From Chamaecrista fasciculata (taxonomy: Eukaryota > Streptophyta > Magnoliopsida > Fabales > Fabaceae), in contig QANZ01003163.1 in assembly GCA_003254925.1 (NCBI GenBank), forward strand, positions 1 through 64,000: DNA of 64,000 nt, in the 5' to 3' direction. The notes beneath the pieces were generated by a model. The model made no database searches and was not told where the DNA came from. It was given only the letters and a program-made list of their open reading frames with translations. Each line of letters begins with the position of its first letter. Position 1 is the stretch's first letter. A program made the translations under genes and the position numbers. This document shows, one piece after another, positions 11,423 through 19,916 of the stretch.

Positions 11423-12597
11423 TGATCAGCCCAAAAGTGAGCAAGTTATTTGGCCTTCTTTTGGTGTGTTTATAATAATAATATATTAGAATTAGACCAA
11501 TTAATATGATAAGGGCAACACTAAGGTATGGTGGAATAAAGTTGATAAAAAGAGTTAATTAGTGTTTATTTATTGTACTTTATAAATAGGTGCTACTTAA
11601 TGGTTTATTCAGTGTTTTAGATATCCAAATAGGGCCAAACCAAGAGGGAAATATCAGAATGTTCGAGAAGATCACGTTGAGCACAAGATATTCTTGCGCC
11701 GCCATGTGGGCCGCCGGCCCAACATAGGCAATTCCAGTGGCGCACGTATCTGTTAGGAATATGACGTCAGCAAGTAAGCTTCAGCGCAGTTTGTTGTTGA
11801 GCCGTCATCTTGAGCCAACGACCTAAGTTGAAAATCTCGCGGCGTAGATTAATCTGAAGCAGTAGAGTATGTTTTGCACGACTACGATTCAAGATACGGA
11901 GATATAATCGAAATATCGCAGATATTTCGCTGCACCTTCGTATTGGGCCGCCGGCGCAAGAACAGCCTAGTGGTGATTTTCTTCCCTTGACTTGCGGACC
12001 AAGCACACTACTCAACACTATAAATAGAGGTCGTCATTCCACGCTCAGAGACCAATTTACACAATCCAACCAATTCTCTCATTTAGTATAGTTTAGAATA
12101 GTTCTCTGCCTAAAGCATGAGTAACTAATTAGGTAGATACTTGAGGAATGCCTCAAGGATGTGACTTGAGTTCACTATGTTTCGTTGTAGAGTCAAGATG
12201 CTGATGTTGCATTTATGAAGTATAATCAACTCCTTCAAAGGTAATTTTTGAAGTTGTTTATATATATATATATATATAAGTCATAGATTACTACTTTGTT
12301 GAAGGAATGAGACCTTGACATTCCCGGAGTTTGTCTCTCTCACGGTTAATGAAGTTGCTCTTTAGGGTTTGCTAAAGAGTGGTTTACATATCTTATATGC
12401 TTAATTAGGATTGTTATTGATATATCTATGTTTGTTTATTGTTCCGATGTGGCAATAATATAGATTTCCCCGAAGAGCTTTGATAAATAGCTCATAATCT
12501 AGTTTTGGATGAGTTACCTATCATAATTCTCTCAATTGTTTGATTGATTGTATTTATAGTTTAAATACATTGTCTAACTTGGTTAAGTAAATGCATA

Positions 12598-12606
12598 TTC
12601 ATTATC
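12598..12606. repeat. Left target-site duplication of Pack-MULE 1
   Basis: TTCATTATC directly precedes the element and is repeated exactly at 14040-14048. Nine bases is the size made by Mutator-like transposases. Confidence 0.95.
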
Positions 12607-12987
12607 GGCTTAAGTGCACTTTTGGTCCCAATACTATTACTAAGGTTTCAATTTGGTCCCATAACTATTTTTGTTGCAGATTTGGTCCCAAACCTTCGCA
12701 AAAAGTTTCACCGTTAGTCCCCTGGTCACTTCCGTCAAATTTTCGCCGTTAAGTGTGACGTGGCAGTCTGACTGGGATGCTGACGTGGCAAAATCAAATG
12801 AGATGGAGTAAGTTAGGATCAATATGTAACATTTCATAACTTCTCTGGACTGAACGCATAATTTTATCCCAAATGAATTGCCTTTGTGCCCCCCAAACTC
12901 ATAAAACATATACGAACTCTTCATCTTCTTCATCTTCTTCTGCAGCAAATTCATCTTCTCCTTCTTCTATTTTTCTGATCGTAAGAA

Positions 12988-13533
12988 ATGGGTGTAGCAA
13001 TTCTCAATCCACAAGATTGCCTTAAAAATTCCTCCTCTCTTCCCAAAATGAAACTCCCGAAATCTCCGCCCACTGCTAACCCTAAAACTAACCGTAGTAA
13101 CAACCGTAACCTTCCAAACCGTCCTAAACGGAGCCCCTTACGCCTCCACAACCACTCAGTTCCGACCCGTTCTCCTTCCACTTTCACTGACGCCGTTAAC
13201 CCTCCGGTCAACAAACTTGTTATGGGTCAAGTAAAAATACTCAAACGCGGTGAACAGCTAACCGTTCCGGCGGCGGTTCCGGCGTCTCCGGTACCGGCCG
13301 TCGTTACGAAGGCAGATCGTGAGAAAACAGATCTGGGTTCGACGAACCGACTGGGTCCGAATCCCGAGCTGGTGCCCGTTGACGGAGTCGCCGGATTTTA
13401 TGCCGGATCTTCGATGTTCGTGGCGTCGCCGCCGCCTAGTTCTGTTCCGTTGCCGGCTTTCTTCACTAAGAAGACTGTCATCGGCGACGCAACGAGTGAC
13501 CTGCGAAGGATTCTCCGATTAGATCTGCAATAG
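12988..13533 (+). CDS. PNRC-motif-like plant protein captured in a Pack-MULE
   Basis: The 181-codon ORF begins MGVAILNPQDCLKN and ends in RRILRLDLQ. Known plant proteins of a small PNRC-motif family (proline-rich nuclear receptor coactivator-like) start in the same way, carry a MGQVxILKRGE stretch and a RLGPxPxxVP stretch, and end with a YAGSS...PxP box and a DLRRxLRL tail. All of these are visible here: MGQVKILKRGE, RLGPNPELVP, FYAGSSMFVA, SVPLPAFF and ATSDLRRILRL. The length fits a full copy and there is no internal stop or intron. The function in plants is not firmly known; animal relatives act in transcription and mRNA decapping. Whether this copy is expressed cannot be told. A TATA-like stretch lies only downstream. 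Confidence 0.75.
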   Translation: MGVAILNPQDCLKNSSSLPKMKLPKSPPTANPKTNRSNNRNLPNRPKRSPLRLHNHSVPTRSPSTFTDAVNPPVNKLVMGQVKILKRGEQLTVPAAVPASPVPAVVTKADREKTDLGSTNRLGPNPELVPVDGVAGFYAGSSMFVASPPPSSVPLPAFFTKKTVIGDATSDLRRILRLDLQ

Positions 13534-13712
13534 CTCTACTTGGATTTGGTCAAGCAATAGCCCTATTTGGATTTTGGATTTGGTCAAGCGATGATTTGAA
13601 CACTGGACTTTGTTGATTGGGGCTTCAAACCCTCGATCTTCCCTGATATATAAAAGGAATGCTGGAAATTTAGGTCAAGCCAAGTCCAGAGATCGTATAT
13701 GTTTATGTTAGA

Positions 13713-14039
13713 ATGAAGAAGATGAAGAGTTCGTATATGTTTTATGAGTTTGGGGGGCACAAAGGCAATTCATTTGGGATAAAATTATGCGTTCAGTCCA
13801 GAGAAGTTATGAAATGTTACATATTGATCCTAACTTACTCCATCTCATTTGATTTTGCCACGTCAGCATCCCAGTCAGACTGCCACGTCACACTTAACGG
13901 CGAAAATTTGACGGAAGTGACCAGGGGACTAACGGTGAAACTTTTTGCGAAGGTTTGGGACCAAATCTGCAACAAAAATAGTTATGGGACCAAATTGAAA
14001 CCTTAGTCATAGTATTGGGACCAAAAGTGCACTTAAGCC
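13713..14039 (-). repeat. Right TIR of Pack-MULE 1
   Basis: This is the inverted counterpart of 12607-12933. Several short open frames appear symmetrically in both arms because the repeats are nearly identical; they are not genes. Confidence 0.93.
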
Positions 14040-14048
14040 TTCATTATC
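14040..14048. repeat. Right target-site duplication of Pack-MULE 1
   Basis: TTCATTATC matches 12598-12606 exactly, and the LTR sequence resumes behind it. Confidence 0.95.
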
Positions 14049-14332
14049 TATTCTCTATAATGAATGAACTATGATAGTCCATCTCTAGGGTTTTCTCTCA
14101 AGTATTATTTTGACTCTCTTGTTATCTTATTAAATCATGACAACCCTCAAAAAAAGAAGTTACAACCTTCGTCACAATTCTCTTAGCTTCATCACATTGA
14201 GTTCCGCGAAAGATCCGACCTTGAGGTTAGCATCTATACTATATTCTAATAAATATAGTTATACTTGCAAGGATCGAGTATAATTAAATTTGATTCGTTT
14301 GACACCTTACGACGGGTGTCCTGTCACCTGTC

Positions 14333-15145
14333 CTACATATTCGACATCACCAGAAGAACTACAAGTATTAACAACAACGTTCCCGAATTCTCATCATCAG
14401 ACGAATCTCCCTTATTTCCCTTCAACTTAGGACAATCCTTCTTAAAGTGACCTCGCTCGCCACACTTGAAACAACTTGCCTTCTTCGCCCTTGATTTCGA
14501 CCTCGATCGCTCAATGGACTTACGTGAGTCCTTCCCCTGCACCCTTCCCCTCGACACCAATCCCTCTCCCTCTGTTCGATCACCTGGAAGGTTCCTCTTC
14601 AACTCCTTTGACTTTAAGGGATTGCTAAAGTCATCTAGTGAAATTTTATCCCTCCCATACAACATCGAATCCACAAAGATCTCATATGATGGCGGTAGTG
14701 AACATAGCACAATAAGAGCCTGATCCTCGTCGTTAATCTTCACCTCTACATTCTTTAGATCCATAAATATCGAATTAAATTCGTCCATGTGAGACTTGAT
14801 TGATGTACTCTCACTCATCTTTAAATTGTACAACCTCTTCTTCAAATATAGGCAGTTGGTCAACGATTTCGCCGAATACAGATTCTCTGGTTTCCTCCAC
14901 AGTTGTGCCGCCGTTTCCTTGTCGGCAATCTCCCGTACAACACTGTCTATAACACTCATGAATATCGCACTCAACGTCTTCTTCCCAAGTGCCTTCCTCT
15001 GTTCTTCTTTCACCGAATCAGTGTATTTTTCTTCTATTGTCTACCATAAGTCCTAAAGAACCAATGCCGACTGCATCCTTATTTTCCAAAGACTAAAGTT
15101 TCATCCATCGAACTTCTCAACCTCATATTTTGTCGTCGAACTCAT
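14333..15145 (-). pseudogene. Copia gag (UBN2 type)
   Basis: The gag frame starts at 15145 (MSSTTKYEVEKFDG) and shows stop codons within its first 50 codons. It then runs open from 15013. It contains LYNLKMSES, MDEFNSIFMDL and LCSLPPSYE, typical of the Copia gag, and the zinc knuckle CFKCGERGHFKKDC followed by a Lys-rich stretch. The zinc knuckle binds the element's RNA. The 3' end is cut by the inserted LTR, after which protease resumes at 11422. Confidence 0.85.
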
Positions 15146-15892
15146 CGAACACGATCTATGAACAATCCAAGAACACTACCGATCAAGAACTCCTCACGAA
15201 CCACCGCGCAATTAACACCGTAACGTCAAATCCCCTCCGCAAAACACCACCGTTTGCAAGATCGACACAAACCACGATAGAACACCACCACCGTTCAATG
15301 AAAATACAGCCACGGACCTTCATGAAATATCACCGCCGACAAACCAACGCGAACCACCACGAAACGCCACTCGTTTCGCAAGAAAATGCGCCATCGGCTG
15401 AAACTCAAATCACTAGAACGCACAACCTTCCGTCGAACACGCAACACCTCCGAATTTTGAACACGCAGAGAACAAACGCAAGAAATTCGGACTTTGAGCA
15501 AAATCGACGCACACCCACGGTGGAGCTCCACCACCGTCGACGAACTGCAGCAAGAAAACCTCCGCAAACGACTCACGCCACCGTCGAGATCTGCCCAGAT
15601 CTCTGCCGCGAGATACCTCGCCGTCGTCCACCACTGCACACGCCTCGACGACCACCGTGCAGAAACCATCGAACGCCTTGCTCGACCCAGCACCTCCGTC
15701 GAGAGTCCAAGCTAAATCGTGCCCCTGATTCGTCCGTGATTCAAGAAAGCCTCTTGATGGAATTTGTTGAAATTGTAAAATTGGTCCTCCTTGAAATTGT
15801 ACGAATTCCAAAACAGCCCCCTTTTAATTTTAATAAAGTAAGAACTTTGGCTCAAATTGGAAAACAACCCCTTTTGAGATACCTTCAAACCA
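15146..15892 (-). other. Copia leader between PBS and gag
   Basis: This is untranslated leader of the Copia element, CpG-richer than its surroundings at 15290-15710. Long open frames occur on both strands here because stop codons are rare, but none resembles a protein I know. Confidence 0.6.
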
Positions 15893-15905
15893 GGTTCTGA
15901 TACCA
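15893..15905 (-). promoter_or_regulatory. Copia primer-binding site
   Basis: The minus strand reads TGGTATCAGAACC two bases after the LTR end. This is close to the complement of the 3' end of plant initiator tRNA-Met (TGGTATCAGAGC), the usual primer of Copia elements. Confidence 0.85.
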
Positions 15906-15907
15906 CT

Positions 15908-16353
15908 TGTTAAGATTCAGAGTATCCTCCAACAACCATTCATAGATCAAACAAATATATGAGAATGCGAAACATAGAGAAGAATAGATGAACACAGACA
16001 ATTTTATCGTGATTCGGTCAGGATGACCTACATCCACCCAAGAACAAGAAACTTCACTATATTGAATAAGAGTTTACAATAACCTGATGAATGTATCCCT
16101 AAGAGTCTCTCCTGATATATCTTGTGATGTACTACTTATCAATCCCAAGCTAAATACTAGCATATTTATAGGTATCTCAAACCCTAGATCTCTAAGGATT
16201 ACTAAACCTAAGTCCAATAGGCCCAAGTACTTAATTCCTTAGCCACTAAGAATTCTACCCAAAATATATATGATAACTAATTGAAATACAAGTCACCTAA
16301 AAAATTACATAAGATATCTCAAATCTTAACAAAATAAGATTATAATCTTTACG
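15908..16353 (-). repeat. Copia 5' LTR
   Basis: This 446-bp LTR starts TGTTAAGATT and ends ATCTTTACG (mutated from CA). It pairs with 9662-10159 and lacks about 52 bases present there. The right flank carries the duplication GTGAC. Confidence 0.9.
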
Positions 16354-16358
16354 GTGAC

Positions 16359-17032
16359 CTTTGTTGGCAAAGCGTGATGTCAGAGTAACCAAAGAAAAAC
16401 AATTAGCTACATAGGAAACCGTAATTTTGATAACACATGCTAGAATGGTAAAGAAAATGAAGAACTAATGTCAATAGTACAAAATAAGAACTAATGATGG
16501 TCGTGAATTACTCCAATAGTACAAAGAAACCTTGAGATGTCATGTATATATATACATGAATTAAGGTGATCGATGTCGTGCAAATTAACGAGTTTGGATT
16601 GTTTCATTTTGAAATGGGTATATCTAAAATTGAAGTAACAGCTATAGGTGAGAAATTGGAGCAAACTTTTTTATGATTCCAATCCTGAAGATTGGGGTGC
16701 TGAAATCATGAACTGAATTGATATTTGAGTCCTGAGATAATAAGATAACATGAATGTCCACCAATATAGCGATTGAGGTTTAATTGAATTTCCATTGCCA
16801 AGTGGCCACCATAAAAATTGAGTGATGAGGTTGCTAGATGAGTTAACTAATTTCCAAACCTTAGATGATTGAGTAGTCATCAAAGATTTGTTTTCAAAAT
16901 TATTACGATAACATTTTGTTGCAATCCACTAAGATAGTATTGAATTAGGTTGAGTATGAAATTTGAAACCTGTTTGACTACTAATGCTTAATTAATTAAC
17001 CAAATGAGCCCATATATAATACCATCCCGGTG
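16359..17032. other. Gene-free spacer
   Basis: I see no gene or repeat end here. The stretch is AT-rich with short frames only. Confidence 0.5.
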
Positions 17033-17040
17033 GTTTGGGA

Positions 17041-17487
17041 TAGAGATGGCAATTTGGGTGGGTATTTAAGATATCCGTCCGAATTTATCGGTAAAAAATA
17101 TTTAATATCCGTCAAATACCAGATATCAGATAGGATATGAGTATTGAAAAATAAAAAATCAACTATCCAGTATTTGTCCGAAATGAACAGATAGTTAGGG
17201 TACCTGATATCTGATACCCTATAATATAAGTATTTTATTATATTTTATACATTTTTAATTATATTTTTAATTAATTTATTTTAATTAACAGATATTGGGT
17301 ATCGGATACCGGATATATCTGATTTTTGAATTAGTATACCATATCCTATATCCATTATTTTCGGATATTTTAAATATTCAGGGTACTCATCGGATACCAA
17401 ATATCAGATACGAGTATTGGAGAGAATGAACGGATACGAATACGGATAGTAATAAAATAAACGGATACCCACCGGTTGTCCTCCCTA
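17041..17487. mobile_element. Non-autonomous hAT element
   Basis: The 447-bp element starts TAGAGATGGCAA and ends TTGTCCTCCCTA, imperfect inverted ends of the TAGGGATGGC type seen in hAT elements. It is flanked by an 8-bp duplication, GTTTGGGA (17033-17040) and CTTTGGGA (17488-17495), with 7 of 8 matching. The inside is filled with short repeats of GATATCCG, GGATACC and GATATC in both orientations. It encodes nothing. Confidence 0.8.
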
Positions 17488-17495
17488 CTTTGGGA

Positions 17496-18361
17496 CATAA
17501 TAATTATCGACTCTTTGAGTAAGTGAATTGTAGGCCGGTCATTCTTGTAACCCCACATTAAATTGGCACTAATTAAGAGCATCAATCTGATTTGTATTTT
17601 CTTCAATTCCCAAAAGCAAATGATAAGAATTGATAAATTGAAAGAGATCGAAGAATTGATTGAGCCAAAGTAAGTGGACCTCCATGAAAGCAACTTTGGG
17701 TCTATTTGGGAGCAATAGGATAATCCAAGTTCAACCAAATGGATGGGATGAGATTATTTTTTTATTGGATGAGATGAGATGATGTATCGGTGTTTGGGTG
17801 ATTTTAGAGAAAACGATGTTAAATAGGGTGTGAAATTATATAAAAGGGTATGTAATGATTGTGGTTGGTAGAAATAAGTTTATGGATTTTTGTAATTTGT
17901 ATAGGGGTAGAAATGGTAGGAAATAATGAGATGAGATGGAGATAATAAGATGAGATGATAGGTGTTTGATTGTGTTTTGATTGGAATAATATTGAGATGA
18001 GATGATATTAAAAAGTGTGATATTGTATTGGAAAGCGTGAGGATGAGAAAATTTTGGATGAAGGGTTAGAGGTCAATCCAAGTGGATGAGATGATGGGCC
18101 AAAATGAAAATAATATTGGAATTATTTTTAAGAATACAATTTGGTCCATAAATTTGTACCGGTCCTATTAATCAATCCCTAACATGTGTAAATGATAACT
18201 TGGGGCTTACACGAAATCCCAATCATCAATAATCGGATCTATTTGTGAAATCCAACGAAAAAAAATAACAAAGAATAGTTTGAGGACCATAATGCAAATA
18301 ACAAAACTACACAAAAATGTTTGGTCAATGGTTCATTTTGATCCAAAATGTATGCCCTAAT
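17496..18361. repeat. Repetitive gene-free spacer with GATGAGAT motifs
   Basis: Clusters of GATGAGATGAGAT occur near 17740-17790, 17920-17960 and 17995-18010. The part around 17815-17920 resembles, on the opposite strand, the stretches near 26100-26220 and 38020-38170 (TACCCCTATACAA, ATCATTACATAC). It is therefore a dispersed repeat. No gene is seen. Confidence 0.5.
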
Positions 18362-18612
18362 ATTCATTTGGTCCATTATGTTTCAAAATGTTCATATTGG
18401 TCCTAAATGTTGGCAAAATGATTCATTTTGGTCATAAATACTGGTAAAATGTTTCGTTTTGGTCCCAACCAAATAGAGAAAGTATTCTTTGGGAACAATA
18501 CGTAGCTCTAAACAAGCCATATTCAATAGTTGGGACCAAAATGAAACATTTTGCAAATATTTAGGAGCAATTTGAATATTTTGAAATATAATGAACCAAA
18601 AATCAAAAAACA
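18362..18612. repeat. Foldback (MITE-like) repeat
   Basis: The left arm (about 18362-18470) and right arm (about 18527-18612) are imperfect inverted repeats built from GGTCCxAAAxTG units. They could form a long hairpin. No coding sequence is present. Confidence 0.65.
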
Positions 18613-19655
18613 ATCAAAAATGAAAAAGAAAAATATCACATTAGCTTTTGGTGATATTAATTAAGATATAACTAAGCATTGAAGGGGGTTGGGTTATGCA
18701 GTCATATTTGTACTCATGTGTAATTTCATTTTTGTCACACAGATCACTTGGATATCATATAAACAGTTAAATAGCTTAACATTAACGGTGCTAATGTTTA
18801 AGGATATTTTTACAAGTTTTTGCAAAATATAAGAACCTAGTTACAAAGAATAAGATTATATAGGGACTGAGTTAAAAATTCAGTAAAATTATAGGGGCCA
18901 ATAGTCAAATAGTTTTTCTAGTTAATCTATAGTTGCACTGATATGGTAAGCCTTGGCTAGATAAAATAAAATTTTATGTTAATAAAATAATATTGTCAAA
19001 CACAAAGTTACAATAAACTAATTTACTTGTGACAAAACTTTATTTCCAAACTTGACGCTTCCAAATCTCTCCTGACTTGAACGTGTGTATATCAAAAACT
19101 AAAAAAGATATATATTGTTGCAAATGACAATGGCTAATAATAATGTACATCGGGTGATTTTTTATATAAATAGTTTGAGTTCTCCAAAGTCAATATTTGA
19201 TTTGAGGACATAAAGATATTTTCACCTTGATTTTTTCTTTAATTTGATGGTGAAGAGGTTAGAGACTTATTAGTTATTCGTTTATTACTTCTTAGAGTAG
19301 TGTCCAGACTCTAGTGGCCCATACATTTGACAAAATCAAGGTAGCAAACAACATGAAAAAGATAAATTGAAATACCACATAAATTATTATTTTTTTATGG
19401 GCATAAATTATTATTGAATTTACCATATTACAAATTGCCTCGTCGCTTTCCATCAGGCAGCACACTAATTATTAAAACTTCACAACAAATAAACGTGGCG
19501 GCCTATCTAAGGCCAATTATTAATAACATACATCTCCATACATAAATACTTTTGCACTAAACAAATAGTACACTTACATAACCAAACCACATATTTAAAT
19601 ATATAGTGCTTCAATAAATCATAATATTTTGGTCCGTGTAAAATAATTTTTTTTA
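18613..19655. other. Gene-free downstream flank of the UGT gene
   Basis: This is AT-rich DNA without recognisable genes or clear element ends. Confidence 0.5.
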
Positions 19656-19893
19656 GTAAACTGATAATTTATTCTCTAAAAGATTATCGAGCTGACAACT
19701 CGATTTCTAAAAGATTAAAATAATATATTTTTTAGTCTCTTAAAGATTAAAATGTCATACTATTTAGTCCATTGAAAAAACTATTTAGTATATGATTTTG
19801 ATCTTTTAGGAATTAAATTGTATATATATTTTAATCTTTTAAGAACTAAATTGTCAGCTCGGTGATTTTTCAAAGACTAAATTATTAGTTTAC
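19656..19893. mobile_element. Foldback MITE, copy 1, behind the UGT stop codon
   Basis: The ends are inverted: GTAAACTGATAATTTA on the left and TAAATTATTAGTTTAC on the right. Inside, AAAGATTAAAAT and TTTTAATCTTTTA repeat the inverted pattern. A second copy is at 26938-27205. The right end lies 23 bases from the UGT stop codon, so the gene's 3' untranslated region must run into or through it. Confidence 0.75.
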
Positions 19894-19916
19894 TTCTTTT
19901 TTTTTTTCTTTTCCCC

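Larger units (their letters stand above)
12607..14039 (+). mobile_element. Pack-MULE 1 (Mutator-like, carries a captured host gene)
   Basis: The element is 1433 bp. It has terminal inverted repeats of about 327 bp (12607-12933 and 13713-14039) of equal length that are nearly identical. They begin GGCTTAAGTGCACTTTTGG. A perfect 9-bp duplication TTCATTATC flanks it. Long TIRs with a 9-bp duplication define Mutator-like elements. It encodes no transposase. The 780 bases between the TIRs are CpG- and C-rich, unlike the surroundings, and hold a complete host-type ORF. The same TIR family bounds 57042-58292 with a different cargo. Confidence 0.93.
11423..14326 (+). mobile_element. Athila-type LTR (family A) nested in the Copia element
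   Basis: Once the Pack-MULE at 12607-14039 is removed, about 1.46 kb aligns with the LTRs at 43995-47403, 48741-50165 (inverted) and 59367-60770. It starts TGATCAGCCC and ends near GGGTGTCCTGTCA. A TATA box (CTATAAATAGAGG) is at 12020-12032. The U3 part contains the CpG-rich stretch GTGGGCCGCCGGCCCA near 11706, typical of this family. It is a lone LTR with no internal region. A clear target-site duplication was not found. Confidence 0.85.
9662..16353 (-). mobile_element. Internally deleted Ty1/Copia retrotransposon with both LTRs
   Basis: The two LTRs (9662-10159 and 15908-16353) are direct repeats flanked by the 5-bp duplication GTGAC at 9657-9661 and 16354-16358. On the minus strand the primer-binding site follows the right LTR and a purine tract precedes the left LTR, so the element is transcribed leftwards. 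The coding order is gag, protease, a piece of integrase and scraps of RT. Most of integrase, RT and RNase H are missing, so it is non-autonomous. An Athila-type LTR (11423-14326) interrupts it between gag and protease. Confidence 0.93.

Noticed and set aside
12640..12954. 104-codon minus-strand ORF with a mirror copy at 13713-14006 and a shorter one at 57075-57272
   Set aside because: All three lie within the terminal inverted repeats of the Pack-MULEs and repeat because the TIRs do. They show no domain.
15130..15900. 256-codon plus-strand ORF, basic and His-rich
   Set aside because: It runs antisense through the Copia leader, which has few stop codons. The composition is low-complexity and it resembles no protein.
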